A stretch of DNA of 64,000 nucleotides from Microbulbifer sp. Q7 (GTDB taxonomy: Bacteria > Pseudomonadota > Gammaproteobacteria > Pseudomonadales > Cellvibrionaceae). Below the pieces are notes generated by a model. That model did no database searches. It was given only the letters and a program-made list of their open reading frames with translations, and was not told the origin of the DNA. The stretch's first letter is position 1, and each line of letters begins with the position of its first letter. Where the stretch lies: NCBI RefSeq assembly GCF_001639145.1, contig NZ_LROY01000001.1, positions 436,501-500,500 on the forward strand. Reading direction: 5' to 3'. Positions 19,527 to 29,608 of the stretch are shown here, piece by piece. A program made the position numbers and the translations under genes.

Positions 19527-21185
19527 ATGGATTGGCAACGCTATACGTTGGTCGGCGGCATCGCCGCGGTACTCCTGGCACTGGTCTACCAGTGGAATGC
19601 TTTCAAGGAGCAGCACGCCCCTGCCCTCGATCAAAAAACCGTGGTGCACCAGCAGGCTACCGATTCCGCAACTCTGCCCAGCAGCGAGGTCCAAGCCAGC
19701 GCGACAACCGGCGACCTGCCGGAAGGCGCAGTGCCCGAGGTGGGCGCCCCTGCCCAGCCCAAGCTGATCCGCGTCGATACCGATACCCTGAGCCTGCTGA
19801 TCGACCCGAATGGCGGCGACATCGTCAAGGTAGCCCTGCGCGACTATTACGAAAAAATCGATACGCCGGACCGCCCGCTGATTCTTCTCAACCAGACCCG
19901 CAGCCACACCTATGTTGCCAAAAGTGGTCTGGTAGGCGGGCAAGGTAATTGCTCTGCCGGCCGCCCCGCCTTCTCCAGCGACGCCAGCGAATATGCCCTG
20001 CAGGAAGGGAAAGACTCACTCATCGTCGACCTCAAGCAGACCCAGAACGGGATCGGCTTCACCAAGCGTTTCACTTTCACCCGCAGCGAATACCTGATCG
20101 ATATCGCCTACCTGGTGGATAACGGTCGCAGCAAGCCGCTGCTCGCCGGTATCTGTGGCGAGATTGTGCGCGACAGCCTGGAGCCCCCGGTCGATGTGGG
20201 CATCGGTATGGCCCCGTTCCTCGGTGCCGCGCTGCACACCAGTGATGAAAATTATTACAAGCAGGACTTCGAGGACATCGCCAAGAAACCGACCACCGAA
20301 TCCATCACCGGTGGCTGGGTAGCGATGGTGCAGCACTACTTCCTCAGCGCCTGGGTACCCAACCAGGAAGAGCGCAATACCTTTACCCTGCAGCCGATCG
20401 GTAACGGCCTGTACAGCATGGGCTTCACCAGCCCGCAGCTGCGCATCGAGCCGGGCCAGCAGGGCACGGTTGCCACCTCCTTCTACGCAGGGCCGAAAGA
20501 CGTCTATCGCCTGGAAGAGATCTCTCCCTACCTGGACCTGACCGTCGACTACGGCTGGCTCTGGTGGCTCGCCAAGCCCATGTTCCGCGTACTGAACTGG
20601 ATCCACGAACACATCGTGGATAACTGGGGCTGGTCCATCATTCTGCTCACGGTATTTATCAAGGCACTGCTGTATCCGCTTTCGGCGGCGGGCCTGAAAT
20701 CCATGGCGCGGATGCGCAAGTTTGCCCCGCAGATGAAAAAGCTGCAGGAGCAGTACAAAGACAACCGCCAGAAGCTGGCGGAAGAAACCATGAAGCTGTA
20801 CCGCCGGGAGAAAATCAATCCGGTGGGGGGCTGCCTGCCGATCCTGCTGCAGATGCCGGTCTTTATCGGCCTCTACTGGATGCTGATGGAAACCGTCGAG
20901 CTGCGCCACGCGCCCTGGATCGGCTGGATTCATGACCTGTCGGTAAAAGACCCCTACTTCCTCCTGCCAGTGGTCATGGGCGCCTCCATGTGGCTGATGC
21001 AAAAACTGCAGCCCCAGCCCACGGATCCGACCCAGGCGAAGATCATGCAGCTGATGCCAATCATGATGACTTTCTTCTTCCTGTGGTTCCCGGCCGGCCT
21101 GGTTCTGTACTGGATTGCGAACAACCTGATCTCAATCGCCCAAACCTGGTTTATCAACAAACAGGTCGAGGCGGCGAGTAAATAG
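19527..21185 (+). CDS. yidC: Membrane protein insertase YidC
   Basis: Inner-membrane insertase/chaperone for Sec-dependent and Sec-independent membrane proteins, including ATP synthase subunit c encoded nearby. The 552-residue length is that of gram-negative YidC. An N-terminal membrane anchor (YTLVGGIAAVLLALVYQW) is followed by a large periplasmic domain to about residue 345, then the conserved Oxa1 core: WGWSIILLTVFIKALLYPL with the hydrophilic-groove arginine region, the coiled cytoplasmic loop (MRKFAPQMKKLQEQYKDNRQ), and GGCLPILLQMPVFIGLYWML. It ends with INKQVEAASK. A structured repeat and a terminator follow. Confidence 0.97.
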   Translation: MDWQRYTLVGGIAAVLLALVYQWNAFKEQHAPALDQKTVVHQQATDSATLPSSEVQASATTGDLPEGAVPEVGAPAQPKLIRVDTDTLSLLIDPNGGDIVKVALRDYYEKIDTPDRPLILLNQTRSHTYVAKSGLVGGQGNCSAGRPAFSSDASEYALQEGKDSLIVDLKQTQNGIGFTKRFTFTRSEYLIDIAYLVDNGRSKPLLAGICGEIVRDSLEPPVDVGIGMAPFLGAALHTSDENYYKQDFEDIAKKPTTESITGGWVAMVQHYFLSAWVPNQEERNTFTLQPIGNGLYSMGFTSPQLRIEPGQQGTVATSFYAGPKDVYRLEEISPYLDLTVDYGWLWWLAKPMFRVLNWIHEHIVDNWGWSIILLTVFIKALLYPLSAAGLKSMARMRKFAPQMKKLQEQYKDNRQKLAEETMKLYRREKINPVGGCLPILLQMPVFIGLYWMLMETVELRHAPWIGWIHDLSVKDPYFLLPVVMGASMWLMQKLQPQPTDPTQAKIMQLMPIMMTFFFLWFPAGLVLYWIANNLISIAQTWFINKQVEAASK

Positions 21186-21210
21186 TTAGGCATCAAACCC
21201 GCTAACGGGC

Positions 21211-21322
21211 GGCGAGCCACCGGGTGGAAGGTTTTGAAACCGCTGTAAATACATCCCTGTACGCTGCGTCGGCGACGTCCCTGTCGCCGACGCTTTCAAA
21301 ACCTTCCACCCGGCGCCTCGCC
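21211..21322 (+). repeat. Nested-hairpin repeat, copy A
   Basis: A 112-base element between yidC and mnmE. A base stem GGCGAG/CTCGCC encloses a 22-base outer stem (21218-21239 with 21294-21315, 21 of 22 paired). This encloses the conserved core 21240-21268 with mini-hairpin TACA-TCCC-TGTA, and an 11-base inner stem (21266-21276 with 21283-21293). It shares core and architecture with copies at 50837, 51019 and 55432, while stem sequences differ with compensating changes. The function is unknown to me. Confidence 0.9.
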
Positions 21323-21356
21323 TTCGCACTCACTTCTGTACTTCGATTCGAAACAT

Positions 21357-21382
21357 GGGCCGCAGCAAGCGGCCCTTCTTTT
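21357..21382 (+). terminator. Rho-independent terminator of the rpmH-yidC unit
   Basis: Perfect stem GGGCCGC / GCGGCCC with loop AGCAA, followed by TTCTTTT, 40 bases before mnmE. It lies just after repeat copy A. Confidence 0.8.
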
Positions 21383-21421
21383 ATGTCAACGAAACCCCTG
21401 AAACCCGGATAGACTCAAAAC

Positions 21422-22795
21422 ATGTCCCAGCAAAGCCTCAGCAAAGACACAATTGCCGCCGTCGCCACCCCACCGGGCCGTGGTGGTATCGGCGTGATCC
21501 GTCTATCCGGACCAAGGGCACTTGAGATTGGTGAACAGCTGGCTGGCAAAACCTTCAAACCCCGGTTTGCCCACTACTGCAATTTCACCCACGAGGAACA
21601 GCTGCTCGACCAGGGTCTGGCACTGTTTTTCCCCGGCCCAAACTCCTTCACCGGTGAAGACGTGGTGGAACTACAGGGTCACGGTGGCCCGGTTATCCTC
21701 GACACACTGATGTCCGCACTGCTCGATCTGGGCGCACGCCAGGCGCGGCCGGGCGAGTTTTCCGAGCGCGCCTTTCTCAATGACAAGATGGATTTGGCGC
21801 AAGCGGAGGCCATTGCCGACCTGATCGACGCCGGCAGTGCCCAGGCCGCACAGAATGCCCTGCGATCGCTGCAGGGGGTTTTCTCCGAAAAAATCGAAGA
21901 TTTGGCGACCAAACTGACCCATTTGCGTATCTACGTCGAAGCATCGATCGATTTTCCGGAAGAAGAAATCGATTTTCTTGCCGACGGCAAGGTGGCGGCG
22001 GATGTGGAAGCGCTGCTGGCCCAGCTGGACGTCGTGGAAACCCAGGCACGCCAGGGAACCATCCTGCGCGAGGGTATGCAGGTGGCCATCGCCGGCAAAC
22101 CGAATGCGGGCAAGTCGAGCCTGCTGAATGCACTGGCCGGCAAGGACACCGCGATTGTGACCGACATCGCCGGTACCACCCGGGACGTTCTGCGGGAGCA
22201 CATCCATATCGATGGCATGCCATTGCACGTTGCCGACACCGCCGGCCTGCGGGAATCCCCGGATCAGGTAGAGCAGATCGGCATGCAGCGGGCCTGGGAC
22301 GAAATCCGCCACGCGGACCGGGTGCTGCTGGTGGTCGATGCCGCCGAACTCCAGGATCTGGATCCGGACCGCGCCTGGCCGGACTTCACCCGGCAGCTGC
22401 CCGACCCGGAAAAGCTGACCCTGGTGGTCAACAAGATCGACCTAACCGAATACACCGCCGGGTTGCAGGCACACAGTGATGGGGTTCCGGTGGTCGCCAT
22501 CAGCGCCAAAACAGGCGCCGGCATCAACGATCTGAAGCAGCACCTGAAGCAGTGCATGGGCTACCACGCCGGCAACGAAGGCACCTTCAGCGCCCGACGA
22601 CGCCATCTGGATGCCCTGGCCCGTGCGCGAGCGTTCATCGTGGCGGGGCAGGCGCAGCTGAATGCCAGCGGCGCGGGGGAATTACTGGCGGAAGACCTGC
22701 GTCAGGCGCAGCAGGCGCTGGGGGAAATCACCGGCGCCATGACCGCCGACGAACTGCTGGGCAAAATTTTTGGCAGCTTCTGTATCGGCAAATAA
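21422..22795 (+). CDS. mnmE: tRNA uridine-5-carboxymethylaminomethyl modification GTPase MnmE
   Basis: GTPase that, with MnmG, installs the cmnm5 group at the wobble uridine of certain tRNAs. The 457-residue protein has the folate-binding N-terminal domain ([22 protein letters not shown]), a helical domain, and an inserted G domain: [17 protein letters not shown] (G1) near residue 222, DIAGTTRD (G2), DTAGLRES (G3) and VNKID (G4). It ends with the catalytic C-terminal FGSFCIGK motif, whose cysteine is essential in the family. It is separated from yidC by a terminator, so it probably has its own promoter. Confidence 0.97.
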   Translation: MSQQSLSKDTIAAVATPPGRGGIGVIRLSGPRALEIGEQLAGKTFKPRFAHYCNFTHEEQLLDQGLALFFPGPNSFTGEDVVELQGHGGPVILDTLMSALLDLGARQARPGEFSERAFLNDKMDLAQAEAIADLIDAGSAQAAQNALRSLQGVFSEKIEDLATKLTHLRIYVEASIDFPEEEIDFLADGKVAADVEALLAQLDVVETQARQGTILREGMQVAIAGKPNAGKSSLLNALAGKDTAIVTDIAGTTRDVLREHIHIDGMPLHVADTAGLRESPDQVEQIGMQRAWDEIRHADRVLLVVDAAELQDLDPDRAWPDFTRQLPDPEKLTLVVNKIDLTEYTAGLQAHSDGVPVVAISAKTGAGINDLKQHLKQCMGYHAGNEGTFSARRRHLDALARARAFIVAGQAQLNASGAGELLAEDLRQAQQALGEITGAMTADELLGKIFGSFCIGK

Positions 22796-22855
22796 GACTC
22801 CGCTAAAGCGGCATATCGTGCACGGTGGGAAGGGCCACCAACGGTAAAAGCGGTC

Positions 22856-24124
22856 TCAGGCAAAACTGAGGGTCGCGGTTGTGCCCGTGCCCTCCTCACT
22901 GGCCAGCGATATCCGCCAGCCATTTTGTTCACACAGGCGCTTCACAATCGCCAGGCCGACTCCGTACCCGGCGCGCGAATGCTCACCACCGCGCACGTGT
23001 GGCTCGTAGATACTGGCCAGTTTTTCCTCGCTGATGCCACGGCCACTGTCGATCACCTGTACCCGGGTCTCGCCGATCTTCACAGACACTTGGCCGCGAT
23101 CGGTATAGTTCACCGCGTTGCGAATCAAGTTGCCCACCAGGATCGAGACCACGCGCTTGTTCGCGTGTACCGACGGGCAGGTGCCACACTCCAGCTCTAC
23201 AGCAATGCCCTTTTGCTCGGCCAACGACGTAATCCCCTCCAGCTCCCGCGCCGCCAAATCACAGATATCCACCGGTTCTGTCCGCAGGCCGCCATCCTGC
23301 TCGCGGGAGAGCGCCAGGAACGCGTCGATCAACTCCTGCATATCGTGGCAGGCGCGCTGGATGCGATCGACCAGTTTGCTGTCCTGGTCCGAGAGCTCCT
23401 CCTTCGCCGCAAGCAGTTCTGCCGACATGGCAATCACTGTGATCGGTGTGCGCAATTCATGGCTGGCGTCGCGGGTGAAGGCCCGCTCCCGGTCGACAAA
23501 GCGTGCAATCCGGCTGCGGTAATGCTCTATGGCATCCACCAGCATGGCCACCTCGGTATCCAGGCTCGGCGGCAGCAGATCCGTCAGGTCCGACGCGCCC
23601 TTTTCCTCCGGCAGCGTCTTCATGATGCGCGCCAATTCGATGGTCGGGGAGACCGCGCGCCGCGCGCGCAGGTAGCTGAACCACAACACCAGGTACAGCA
23701 GCGACAACACCACCGCCAGCGGAACCAGCCCGTACAGCGAAATCAGGCTCTCAACCCCGGAACGGTTGAAAAACAGAAACATGCGCTGGTCGCCACGGGA
23801 GCTCACATACAGGGAGTTGAAAACATCCGCGTGTACTTCGTGGTAGCCATCCGCAATGCCCGCTTCCATTTGCCAGGGGAACTTCGCCTGGTCGCGGGGA
23901 AACAGGTAGCCGCGGAGATTAAGAGAGTTGGAGAGCTGCACCGAGGGGTCTTCCTCAACCAGCTGCCAGTAATGCGCGGTTTCCCGCTCCAGGGCTTCCT
24001 GCACCAGGAAATGCGACAGCAGCCAGTTGGTCAGCAGGATGCCGAGTATGACGGCAACGCCGATTAACAGCCCCTGCAGCACAAAGGTGCGCAGAATCTT
24101 GTCCTGCAGGCGATTATTGCTCAT
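22856..24124 (-). CDS. Two-component sensor histidine kinase
   Basis: Membrane sensor kinase with transmembrane segments near residues 15-35 and 165-185, a periplasmic domain of about 130 residues between them, and a cytoplasmic kinase core. The H-box is AFTRDASHELRTPITVIAM, with the phosphorylated histidine near residue 238. The N, G1 and G2 boxes are NLIRNAVNYT, VIDSGRGISEE and GYGVGLAIVKRL. The ATG at 24124 (MSNNRLQDK) overlaps the end of the response regulator gene by 11 bases, so the two are co-translated. The stimulus is unknown; the periplasmic domain is not one I recognise. It lies downstream of the regulator, and its stop faces mnmE. Confidence 0.9.
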   Translation of the reverse strand: MSNNRLQDKILRTFVLQGLLIGVAVILGILLTNWLLSHFLVQEALERETAHYWQLVEEDPSVQLSNSLNLRGYLFPRDQAKFPWQMEAGIADGYHEVHADVFNSLYVSSRGDQRMFLFFNRSGVESLISLYGLVPLAVVLSLLYLVLWFSYLRARRAVSPTIELARIMKTLPEEKGASDLTDLLPPSLDTEVAMLVDAIEHYRSRIARFVDRERAFTRDASHELRTPITVIAMSAELLAAKEELSDQDSKLVDRIQRACHDMQELIDAFLALSREQDGGLRTEPVDICDLAARELEGITSLAEQKGIAVELECGTCPSVHANKRVVSILVGNLIRNAVNYTDRGQVSVKIGETRVQVIDSGRGISEEKLASIYEPHVRGGEHSRAGYGVGLAIVKRLCEQNGWRISLASEEGTGTTATLSFA

Positions 24125-24809
24125 CGCACACCACCAGCTGATAACCACTGCCGGGGTGGTTCAGGATCATGCTACGGGAAAAGGGTTTGTCGACCTTCTT
24201 GCGCAGGCTGTACATATGGCTGCGCAGGGTGTCACTGTCTGGCAGGACATCCCCCCAAACCTTGCGCTCCAGCTCCGCGCGGCTCATCACTGCAGGGGAG
24301 CTGCGCATCAGCACTTCGAGCAAGCGCAGCCCGGTGGGAGGCAGCCGGATATCTCGCCCCTCCCGCTGCACCTGCAGGGTGCTCTTGTCGAGCACCAGAT
24401 CTCCCACCACCAGTTTTTCCCGCGTCACTTCAGAGCGGTTGCGACGTAACTGCGCATTCACCCGTGCCGCCAGTTCGCGTATGGCGAACGGTTTGACCAA
24501 ATAATCATCGGCGCCTGCGTTGAGCCCGGCAATTTTCTCATCCAGCGTATCGCGGGCGGTCAACATTATGATGGGTGTGTCGAGTTTGGCCTGCTCGCGG
24601 ATTGCCCGACAAATATCCAGCCCGTCGATACCGGGCAGCGATAGATCCAGCACAATCAGGTCCACCGGCTTGGTGGTTGCCAAGTGCAGACCGGTGACGC
24701 CGTCCGCGGCGTAATCCACCACAAAGCCCCGTCCTTCAAGGTACGACGCGATCATTTCCGCAATATCGCGATGGTCCTCTATGAGCAAAACCGTGCCAGT
24801 TGTGTGCAT
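24114..24809 (-). CDS. OmpR/PhoB-family response regulator
   Basis: DNA-binding response regulator paired with the kinase gene just downstream. The receiver domain shows VLLIEDHRD (acidic pocket), the phosphoacceptor in LIVLDLSLPGIDG near residue 53, the conserved threonine in MLTARDTLDEK and the lysine in YLVKPFAIREL. A winged-helix C-terminal domain (PPTGLRLLEVLMRSSPAVMSRAELERKVWG...SHMYSLRKKVD) follows. The ATG at 24809 gives 231 residues; a GTG one codon earlier is an alternative start. No target promoter can be assigned, although the DUF4397 gene upstream on the same strand is a neighbour separated by a terminator. Confidence 0.93.
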   Translation of the reverse strand: MHTTGTVLLIEDHRDIAEMIASYLEGRGFVVDYAADGVTGLHLATTKPVDLIVLDLSLPGIDGLDICRAIREQAKLDTPIIMLTARDTLDEKIAGLNAGADDYLVKPFAIRELAARVNAQLRRNRSEVTREKLVVGDLVLDKSTLQVQREGRDIRLPPTGLRLLEVLMRSSPAVMSRAELERKVWGDVLPDSDTLRSHMYSLRKKVDKPFSRSMILNHPGSGYQLVVCDEQ

Positions 24810-24840
24810 CACCGCTGCCCCCGCAAGATTGCCAAAAACG

Positions 24841-24866
24841 AAAAAGCGGGCCCATCACAGGCCCGC
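24841..24866 (-). terminator. Rho-independent terminator of the DUF4397 gene
   Basis: Read on the minus strand, stem GCGGGCC / GGCCCGC with a six-base loop is followed by TTTTT. It lies 28 bases beyond the stop of the DUF4397 lipoprotein gene and before the response regulator. Confidence 0.8.
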
Positions 24867-24893
24867 GCGCAATGCTCGAAAATACTACGAAAA

Positions 24894-26378
24894 TTAGTTG
24901 GTGAGTACTACGACACCAAAGTCTGCTACGTCGCCACCCTGCTCGCTGGGGCCGTATGCCAGAACATTGGCAACCACTCCACCGCCGAGCTCGAAGTTCT
25001 CTACGTTGATCGCCGCCATCCCGCCGGCGACCACACGAATATCGTAGGCACCGGGCGCGACGGTCACATACTCCGTGATCTCACCAAACGCGAAGTCATC
25101 CAGCAAAGGTGCACCGGCGAGGCCACCTTCCACATCCATGACGGTAAACTCGCCAGCAGGGGTCACAAACACATCGACCGCACCGGCTGCCGGGGCACCA
25201 TGGATCACTTTGACGGAGGCTTCGGTCGCCACTGAGCGGTTGGCGTCGGCGGTGGCAAGCAGGCCAAAGGCCGGGGAGCCGAGTACACGGCCGGCTGCAA
25301 TTACGGTGTACTCGGTACCCGCTTCGACTGCAATCTCACCCGAGGTAAATACGCTGTCGCCCAACATATCGGTGTCAGGCGCGACATCAAACACGTAGCT
25401 GGCCGCTGGCACACCGGTATAGGCGCTCTCACCGGGGAACTGGTCCAGGTAATTGAAACCGGGGATCAACTCGACGGGATCCATACCCAGTACTTCACTG
25501 GTGGCAAAAACCTCAACATTACCGCTGGCAACACCTGCAGACATGACCGCGGCATTGGCATCCGGCGACAAGTGCAGCACGCGCACGCCCGCATTGGTGT
25601 CGACGTCGATCAATTCAACAGATTCGCCCTGTTCGGTGGTCACCAGTAATTTCACCGGTGATGCTGCGGCCTCTGTACTGTTTTCCGCGGCAATAGCGGT
25701 CACCAGCAGCTTTTGGCCAGCGAAACCGGTGAGATCCACCGTGCCGGAGTCGTACACCACCTCATCTTCAACACCCACCCGAATGCGCACCGGCTCCGCG
25801 GTCACCACGCCGGCATCAATCGACTCGCCGAACTCAAAGGCGAAAGCCGCTGAGAGGCTGGCGAAATCATCTTCCGGCGCACTGAGGTAAACATCCACCC
25901 GCGGCGCATCGGGCGCTGCGTGGGTCACGGTAAGTGCAACCTCGTTATCTGCGGGATCTGTCGCCGATTCAGTGACGACGAGAGGCGCAATCTCTGCAAC
26001 ATTGCCCACAGCGATCACAGTGGGACGAGCGTTCTCTTCTAGACTGAAGCCTGCCACCTCAATCACGCTGAGGTTGCCGCCCGGGGCAATCCCTTCGACG
26101 GCGATGTCGTAACTGCCCGCATCCAGTTCGGCGAAACCGCTGGTCTCGGCGTAGTCCAACCCCTCGATTGCCACGCTGCCGTTGAGCAACACATTTACGG
26201 CAGGCGCATCCGGTGAAGCGTGCACGACCTGGATGAAGCCACTGGCTGCTGGCTCCTCTACTGCCGGCGGGAACTGCAGTACGTTGTCATTGCCGTCATC
26301 CGAGCAACCAGCGATAAATGCCGCCAGTGGAAGTGCCACTGCCAGCTTCGAAACGATCCGTGAATTTGAAGTTTTCAT
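24894..26378 (-). CDS. DUF4397-repeat lipoprotein
   Basis: Predicted cell-envelope lipoprotein of 494 residues. The signal peptide ends with the lipobox LAAFIAGC (cysteine near residue 25). The mature part contains repeated DUF4397-type modules, each opening with a related strand: VVHASPDAPAVNVLLNG, VTHAAPDAPRVDVYLSA, VLHLSPDANAAVM and VIHGAPAAGAVDVFVT. These beta-rich domains occur in secreted and surface proteins of unknown role. The composition is acidic, rich in Ala, Val, Asp and Glu and poor in lysine. The ATG at 26378 has GGAG eight bases upstream. It sits beside the AT-rich region upstream of mnmG. I know no function for it. Confidence 0.85.
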   Translation of the reverse strand: MKTSNSRIVSKLAVALPLAAFIAGCSDDGNDNVLQFPPAVEEPAASGFIQVVHASPDAPAVNVLLNGSVAIEGLDYAETSGFAELDAGSYDIAVEGIAPGGNLSVIEVAGFSLEENARPTVIAVGNVAEIAPLVVTESATDPADNEVALTVTHAAPDAPRVDVYLSAPEDDFASLSAAFAFEFGESIDAGVVTAEPVRIRVGVEDEVVYDSGTVDLTGFAGQKLLVTAIAAENSTEAAASPVKLLVTTEQGESVELIDVDTNAGVRVLHLSPDANAAVMSAGVASGNVEVFATSEVLGMDPVELIPGFNYLDQFPGESAYTGVPAASYVFDVAPDTDMLGDSVFTSGEIAVEAGTEYTVIAAGRVLGSPAFGLLATADANRSVATEASVKVIHGAPAAGAVDVFVTPAGEFTVMDVEGGLAGAPLLDDFAFGEITEYVTVAPGAYDIRVVAGGMAAINVENFELGGGVVANVLAYGPSEQGGDVADFGVVVLTN

Positions 26379-26499
26379 GAGGCTCTCCTGTTGTGTAGTG
26401 CCACGATACTGGCCGGCACCACATCAGAAGCGCGTCAAAAGGGCGTGAAAATTGTGTGAACGCGGGAAGCCCAGGCAACCGCTCCCCAAGCAAAACACA

Positions 26500-26935
26500 G
26501 GAGTTGCTCACAGAAATCCACAAGGTTATCCAGATAGACCCCTCATCCAAGGTCCGCACACAACAAATTATCCCGAAAACACACAGACTTATGCACAGAG
26601 GCCCCGTTCAAGGTGTGGAAATTCCCCAATGTGGACAACGCACGGGGAAAAGGGCCTCAAAAACCGGTACGAAACCGGGGACAAGTGAGGCGTCGGCCGG
26701 AAACAGCCAAAGTTATCCCGTCTGTCCACAGTGCTCTACCGGGGTTGTACCCCCGCAAAAGCAGGGGTTTATAGGGTACTTATCATCAACGTAAGCCATT
26801 GTTTTACAAAAGATTTTTCCAGATATACATAAAAACACCCCCCCTATATAACAACATTAAATACAAACACGTACTTATACGTAAGGTATGTATAACTTTA
26901 TTTATTTAGAAAGAAGAAAGCGGAAAACGAAATTT
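26500..26935. other. DnaA-box-like cluster and AT-rich tract upstream of mnmG; second candidate origin
   Basis: The 690-base gap holds DnaA-box-like 9-mers: TTATCCAGA 26526, TTATCCCGA 26568, TTATGCACA 26589, TGTGGACAA (minus-strand box) 26630, TTATCCCGT 26713 and CTGTCCACA 26722. A strikingly AT-rich tract (about 26800-26935) follows, with runs such as ATACATAAAAACA and TAACTTTATTTATTTA, resembling a DNA-unwinding element. In E. coli oriC lies next to mnmG (gidA), with boxes and an AT-rich region together. Here all boxes deviate from TTATCCACA by at least one base, so they may be low-affinity sites. Confidence 0.6.
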
Positions 26936-26946
26936 CTAAATGCCGC

Positions 26947-26975
26947 TTTTTTGCACAGCTCAAGACCCCTATAAT
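26947..26975 (+). promoter_or_regulatory. Possible mnmG promoter
   Basis: TATAAT at 26970-26975, with TTTTTT at 26947-26952 as a poor -35 at 17-base spacing. It lies about 95 bases before the mnmG start. Confidence 0.35.
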
Positions 26976-27068
26976 GTGCGGCCGAATTTTCCCATGGCCC
27001 GTTGTTTACCTGACTGACTAACCAAGCCAGGCCCGTATCCCGACGAGCTGGCACCAGAGCTGGACCCT

Positions 27069-28958
27069 ATGGATTACCCCACACAGTACGATGTGATCGT
27101 GATTGGCGGCGGACACGCTGGCACCGAGGCGTGCCTGGCGGCGGCGCGCATGGGCAGCCGTACCCTGCTGTTGACCCACAACATCGAAACCCTGGGCCAG
27201 ATGTCCTGTAACCCCGCCATCGGCGGCATCGGCAAGAGCCACCTGGTCAAGGAAGTTGATGCACTGGGGGGCGCGATGGCGACGGCCACGGATCTGGGGG
27301 GCATTCAGTTTCGCGTGCTCAATGCGCGCAAAGGCCCGGCCGTGCGCGCCACCCGCGCCCAGGCGGACCGCGCCCTGTACAAGGCAGCCATCCGCAACAT
27401 CCTGGAAAACCAGCCCAATCTGGATATTTTCCAGCAGGCCGCCGATGACCTGATCGTCGAAAGTGACCGGGTCACTGGCGTTGTCACCAATGCCGGCTTG
27501 CGCTTCCGCGGCAAGACCGTGGTAATTACTGCGGGCACATTCCTTGGTGGTCGCATCCATATCGGCCTCGACAATCACGCCGGCGGCCGCGCCGGGGATC
27601 CGCCTTCGATTGCCCTCGCCGAACGCCTGCGCGCACTCCCGTTTCGCGTGGAGCGCCTGAAAACCGGCACCCCGCCGCGCATCGATGCGCGCTCGGTAGA
27701 CTTTTCCGGGCTGGAAGAGCAGTGGGGCGACCAGCCGCTGCCGGTGATGTCGTATCTGGGGTCCCGCGAGCAGCATCCCCGCCAGGTGTGCTGCTGGATC
27801 ACCCACACCAACGAAAACACCCACGACATCATTCGCGGCGGCCTCGATCGCTCGCCCATGTATTCCGGTGTGATCGAAGGCATTGGCCCGCGTTACTGCC
27901 CGTCTATCGAGGACAAGGTGCACCGCTTCGCGGACAAGAACAGCCACCAGATTTTCGTGGAACCTGAAGGGTTGACCACCAACGAGCTGTACCCCAACGG
28001 CATTTCCACCAGTCTGCCGTTTGACGTGCAGATGAGCCTGGTGCGCTCGATCAAGGGCTTCGAAAACGCGCATATCACTCGCCCCGGCTACGCCATCGAG
28101 TACGACTTCTTCGACCCCCGCGACCTGCTGCCGTCGCTGCAAACTAAATTTATTGCCGGCCTGTTCTTTGCTGGCCAGATCAACGGCACCACGGGCTACG
28201 AAGAGGCCGCCGCGCAGGGATTGCTGGCCGGCGCCAACGCAGCGCTGCAGGCGCAAGACAAAGACGCCTGGGCGCCCCGTCGCGACGAGGCCTACCTGGG
28301 CGTGCTGGTAGACGACCTGATCACCAGCGGCACCAAAGAGCCCTACCGCATGTTCACCAGCCGCGCGGAATACCGCCTGCTGCTGCGGGAAGACAACGCG
28401 GACCTGCGCCTGACCGAGAAAGGCCGGGAGTTGGGGTTGGTGGACGACGTCCGCTGGCAGGCCTTCTGCGAGAAGCGCGAAGCCATCGAGCGCGAACAGC
28501 AGCGCCTGAAAGAAACTTGGGTGCAGCCGGGAAGCGACGCGGCACAACGGGTCGAGCAAAAGCTGCCGCAACCCCTTGCCCGCGAGTACAGCCTGCAGGA
28601 CCTGCTGAAGCGTCCGGAGCTCGCCTACCCGGATGTGGCCGGCCTCGTCGGCGACGCGGTTGCCGATGAGCGGGTGGCGGAACAGGTAGAAATCTCGGCC
28701 AAGTACGCCGGTTATATCGACCGCCAGCGGGACGATATCGAGCGGCTGCTAGCCTACGAGGACACGCCGCTGCCGGTGGACTTTGACTACTCTGCGGTCT
28801 CCGGTCTGTCCAACGAAGTCATCCAGAAATTGAGTGATGCCCGACCAGATACCCTCGCCCGCGCCGGCCGCGTGCCCGGGGTGACCCCCGCCGCGGTATC
28901 CCTGCTGCTGATCCAGCTGAAAAAGCGCGGCCTGTTAAGCCGCAAAAAGGTGGTGTGA
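27069..28958 (+). CDS. mnmG: tRNA uridine-5-carboxymethylaminomethyl modification enzyme MnmG (GidA)
   Basis: FAD-dependent partner of MnmE in wobble-uridine modification. The N-terminus has the Rossmann FAD-binding motif [21 protein letters not shown], followed by the GidA signature [22 protein letters not shown] split over residues 47-68. [13 protein letters not shown] and the second signature region [21 protein letters not shown] near residue 360 are also present, plus the C-terminal helical MnmE-binding region. The 629-residue length is standard. It starts a run of rightward genes (rsmG, parA, parB) conserved in this order around bacterial origins. The ribosome site before ATG 27069 is weak. 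Confidence 0.97.
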   Translation: MDYPTQYDVIVIGGGHAGTEACLAAARMGSRTLLLTHNIETLGQMSCNPAIGGIGKSHLVKEVDALGGAMATATDLGGIQFRVLNARKGPAVRATRAQADRALYKAAIRNILENQPNLDIFQQAADDLIVESDRVTGVVTNAGLRFRGKTVVITAGTFLGGRIHIGLDNHAGGRAGDPPSIALAERLRALPFRVERLKTGTPPRIDARSVDFSGLEEQWGDQPLPVMSYLGSREQHPRQVCCWITHTNENTHDIIRGGLDRSPMYSGVIEGIGPRYCPSIEDKVHRFADKNSHQIFVEPEGLTTNELYPNGISTSLPFDVQMSLVRSIKGFENAHITRPGYAIEYDFFDPRDLLPSLQTKFIAGLFFAGQINGTTGYEEAAAQGLLAGANAALQAQDKDAWAPRRDEAYLGVLVDDLITSGTKEPYRMFTSRAEYRLLLREDNADLRLTEKGRELGLVDDVRWQAFCEKREAIEREQQRLKETWVQPGSDAAQRVEQKLPQPLAREYSLQDLLKRPELAYPDVAGLVGDAVADERVAEQVEISAKYAGYIDRQRDDIERLLAYEDTPLPVDFDYSAVSGLSNEVIQKLSDARPDTLARAGRVPGVTPAAVSLLLIQLKKRGLLSRKKVV

Positions 28959-29608
28959 CGGTGATGGAGCAGTATCGCCCGCGCCTGCAGCAAGCGGCCG
29001 CGCAGATGGGATTGACGCTTGCCGGCGCGCAGCAGGACAAGCTGCTGGCGTACCTGGACCTGTTCGCCCGCTGGAATGCGGCCTACAACCTCTCGGCGGT
29101 ACGCGACCCGTCCGAGATGCTCGAGCGGCATATCATCGACAGCCTGAGCGTGGTGAACCTGTGCGGCACCAGCTCCAGCGACCAGTCGCCCCTGATCGAT
29201 GTGGGCTCCGGTGGTGGCTTGCCGGGGATTCCCCTCGCCATCGTCCACCCCGAGCGCCCGGTGAGCCTGCTCGACAGTAACGGCAAGAAGTCCCGTTTCC
29301 AGTTCCAGGTGGCCAGCCAGCTCAAGCTCGGCAATATCAACGTGGTGAACCAGAGAGTCGAGGCCTATCGACCGGATAGTCTCTACGCCGGTGTGGTATC
29401 CAGAGCGTTTGCCTCGTTGCAGGATATGGTTTCCGGGAGTGAGCATTTACTATCGCCGGGCGGCCGATTTTATGCGATGAAGGGCAAGATTCCGGAAGAT
29501 GAGTTGAGTGCATTGCCAAAAGGGATTAAGGTCGAACAGCTACACACCCTGCAAGTGCCGGGCTGTGATGCCGAGCGCCATCTGATCGTCCTCGCGCGCG
29601 AGGGTTAA
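28955..29608 (+). CDS. rsmG: 16S rRNA (guanine-N7)-methyltransferase RsmG (GidB)
   Basis: SAM-dependent enzyme that methylates N7 of G527 in 16S rRNA. The SAM-binding motif [18 protein letters not shown] lies near residue 68, preceded by the family stretch [29 protein letters not shown] (positions about 30-60). [13 protein letters not shown] is a later conserved block. The start is the GTG at 28955, overlapping the mnmG stop (GTGTGA), or the ATG at 28964 three codons later. I prefer the GTG because AAAGG lies about five bases upstream. It is translationally coupled to mnmG. Confidence 0.95.
   Translation: MTVMEQYRPRLQQAAAQMGLTLAGAQQDKLLAYLDLFARWNAAYNLSAVRDPSEMLERHIIDSLSVVNLCGTSSSDQSPLIDVGSGGGLPGIPLAIVHPERPVSLLDSNGKKSRFQFQVASQLKLGNINVVNQRVEAYRPDSLYAGVVSRAFASLQDMVSGSEHLLSPGGRFYAMKGKIPEDELSALPKGIKVEQLHTLQVPGCDAERHLIVLAREG

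Noticed and set aside
22796..22855. Small CCGCT/AGCGG hairpin between mnmE and the sensor kinase
   Set aside because: Only a five-base stem with a two-base loop and no T run; not a convincing terminator.
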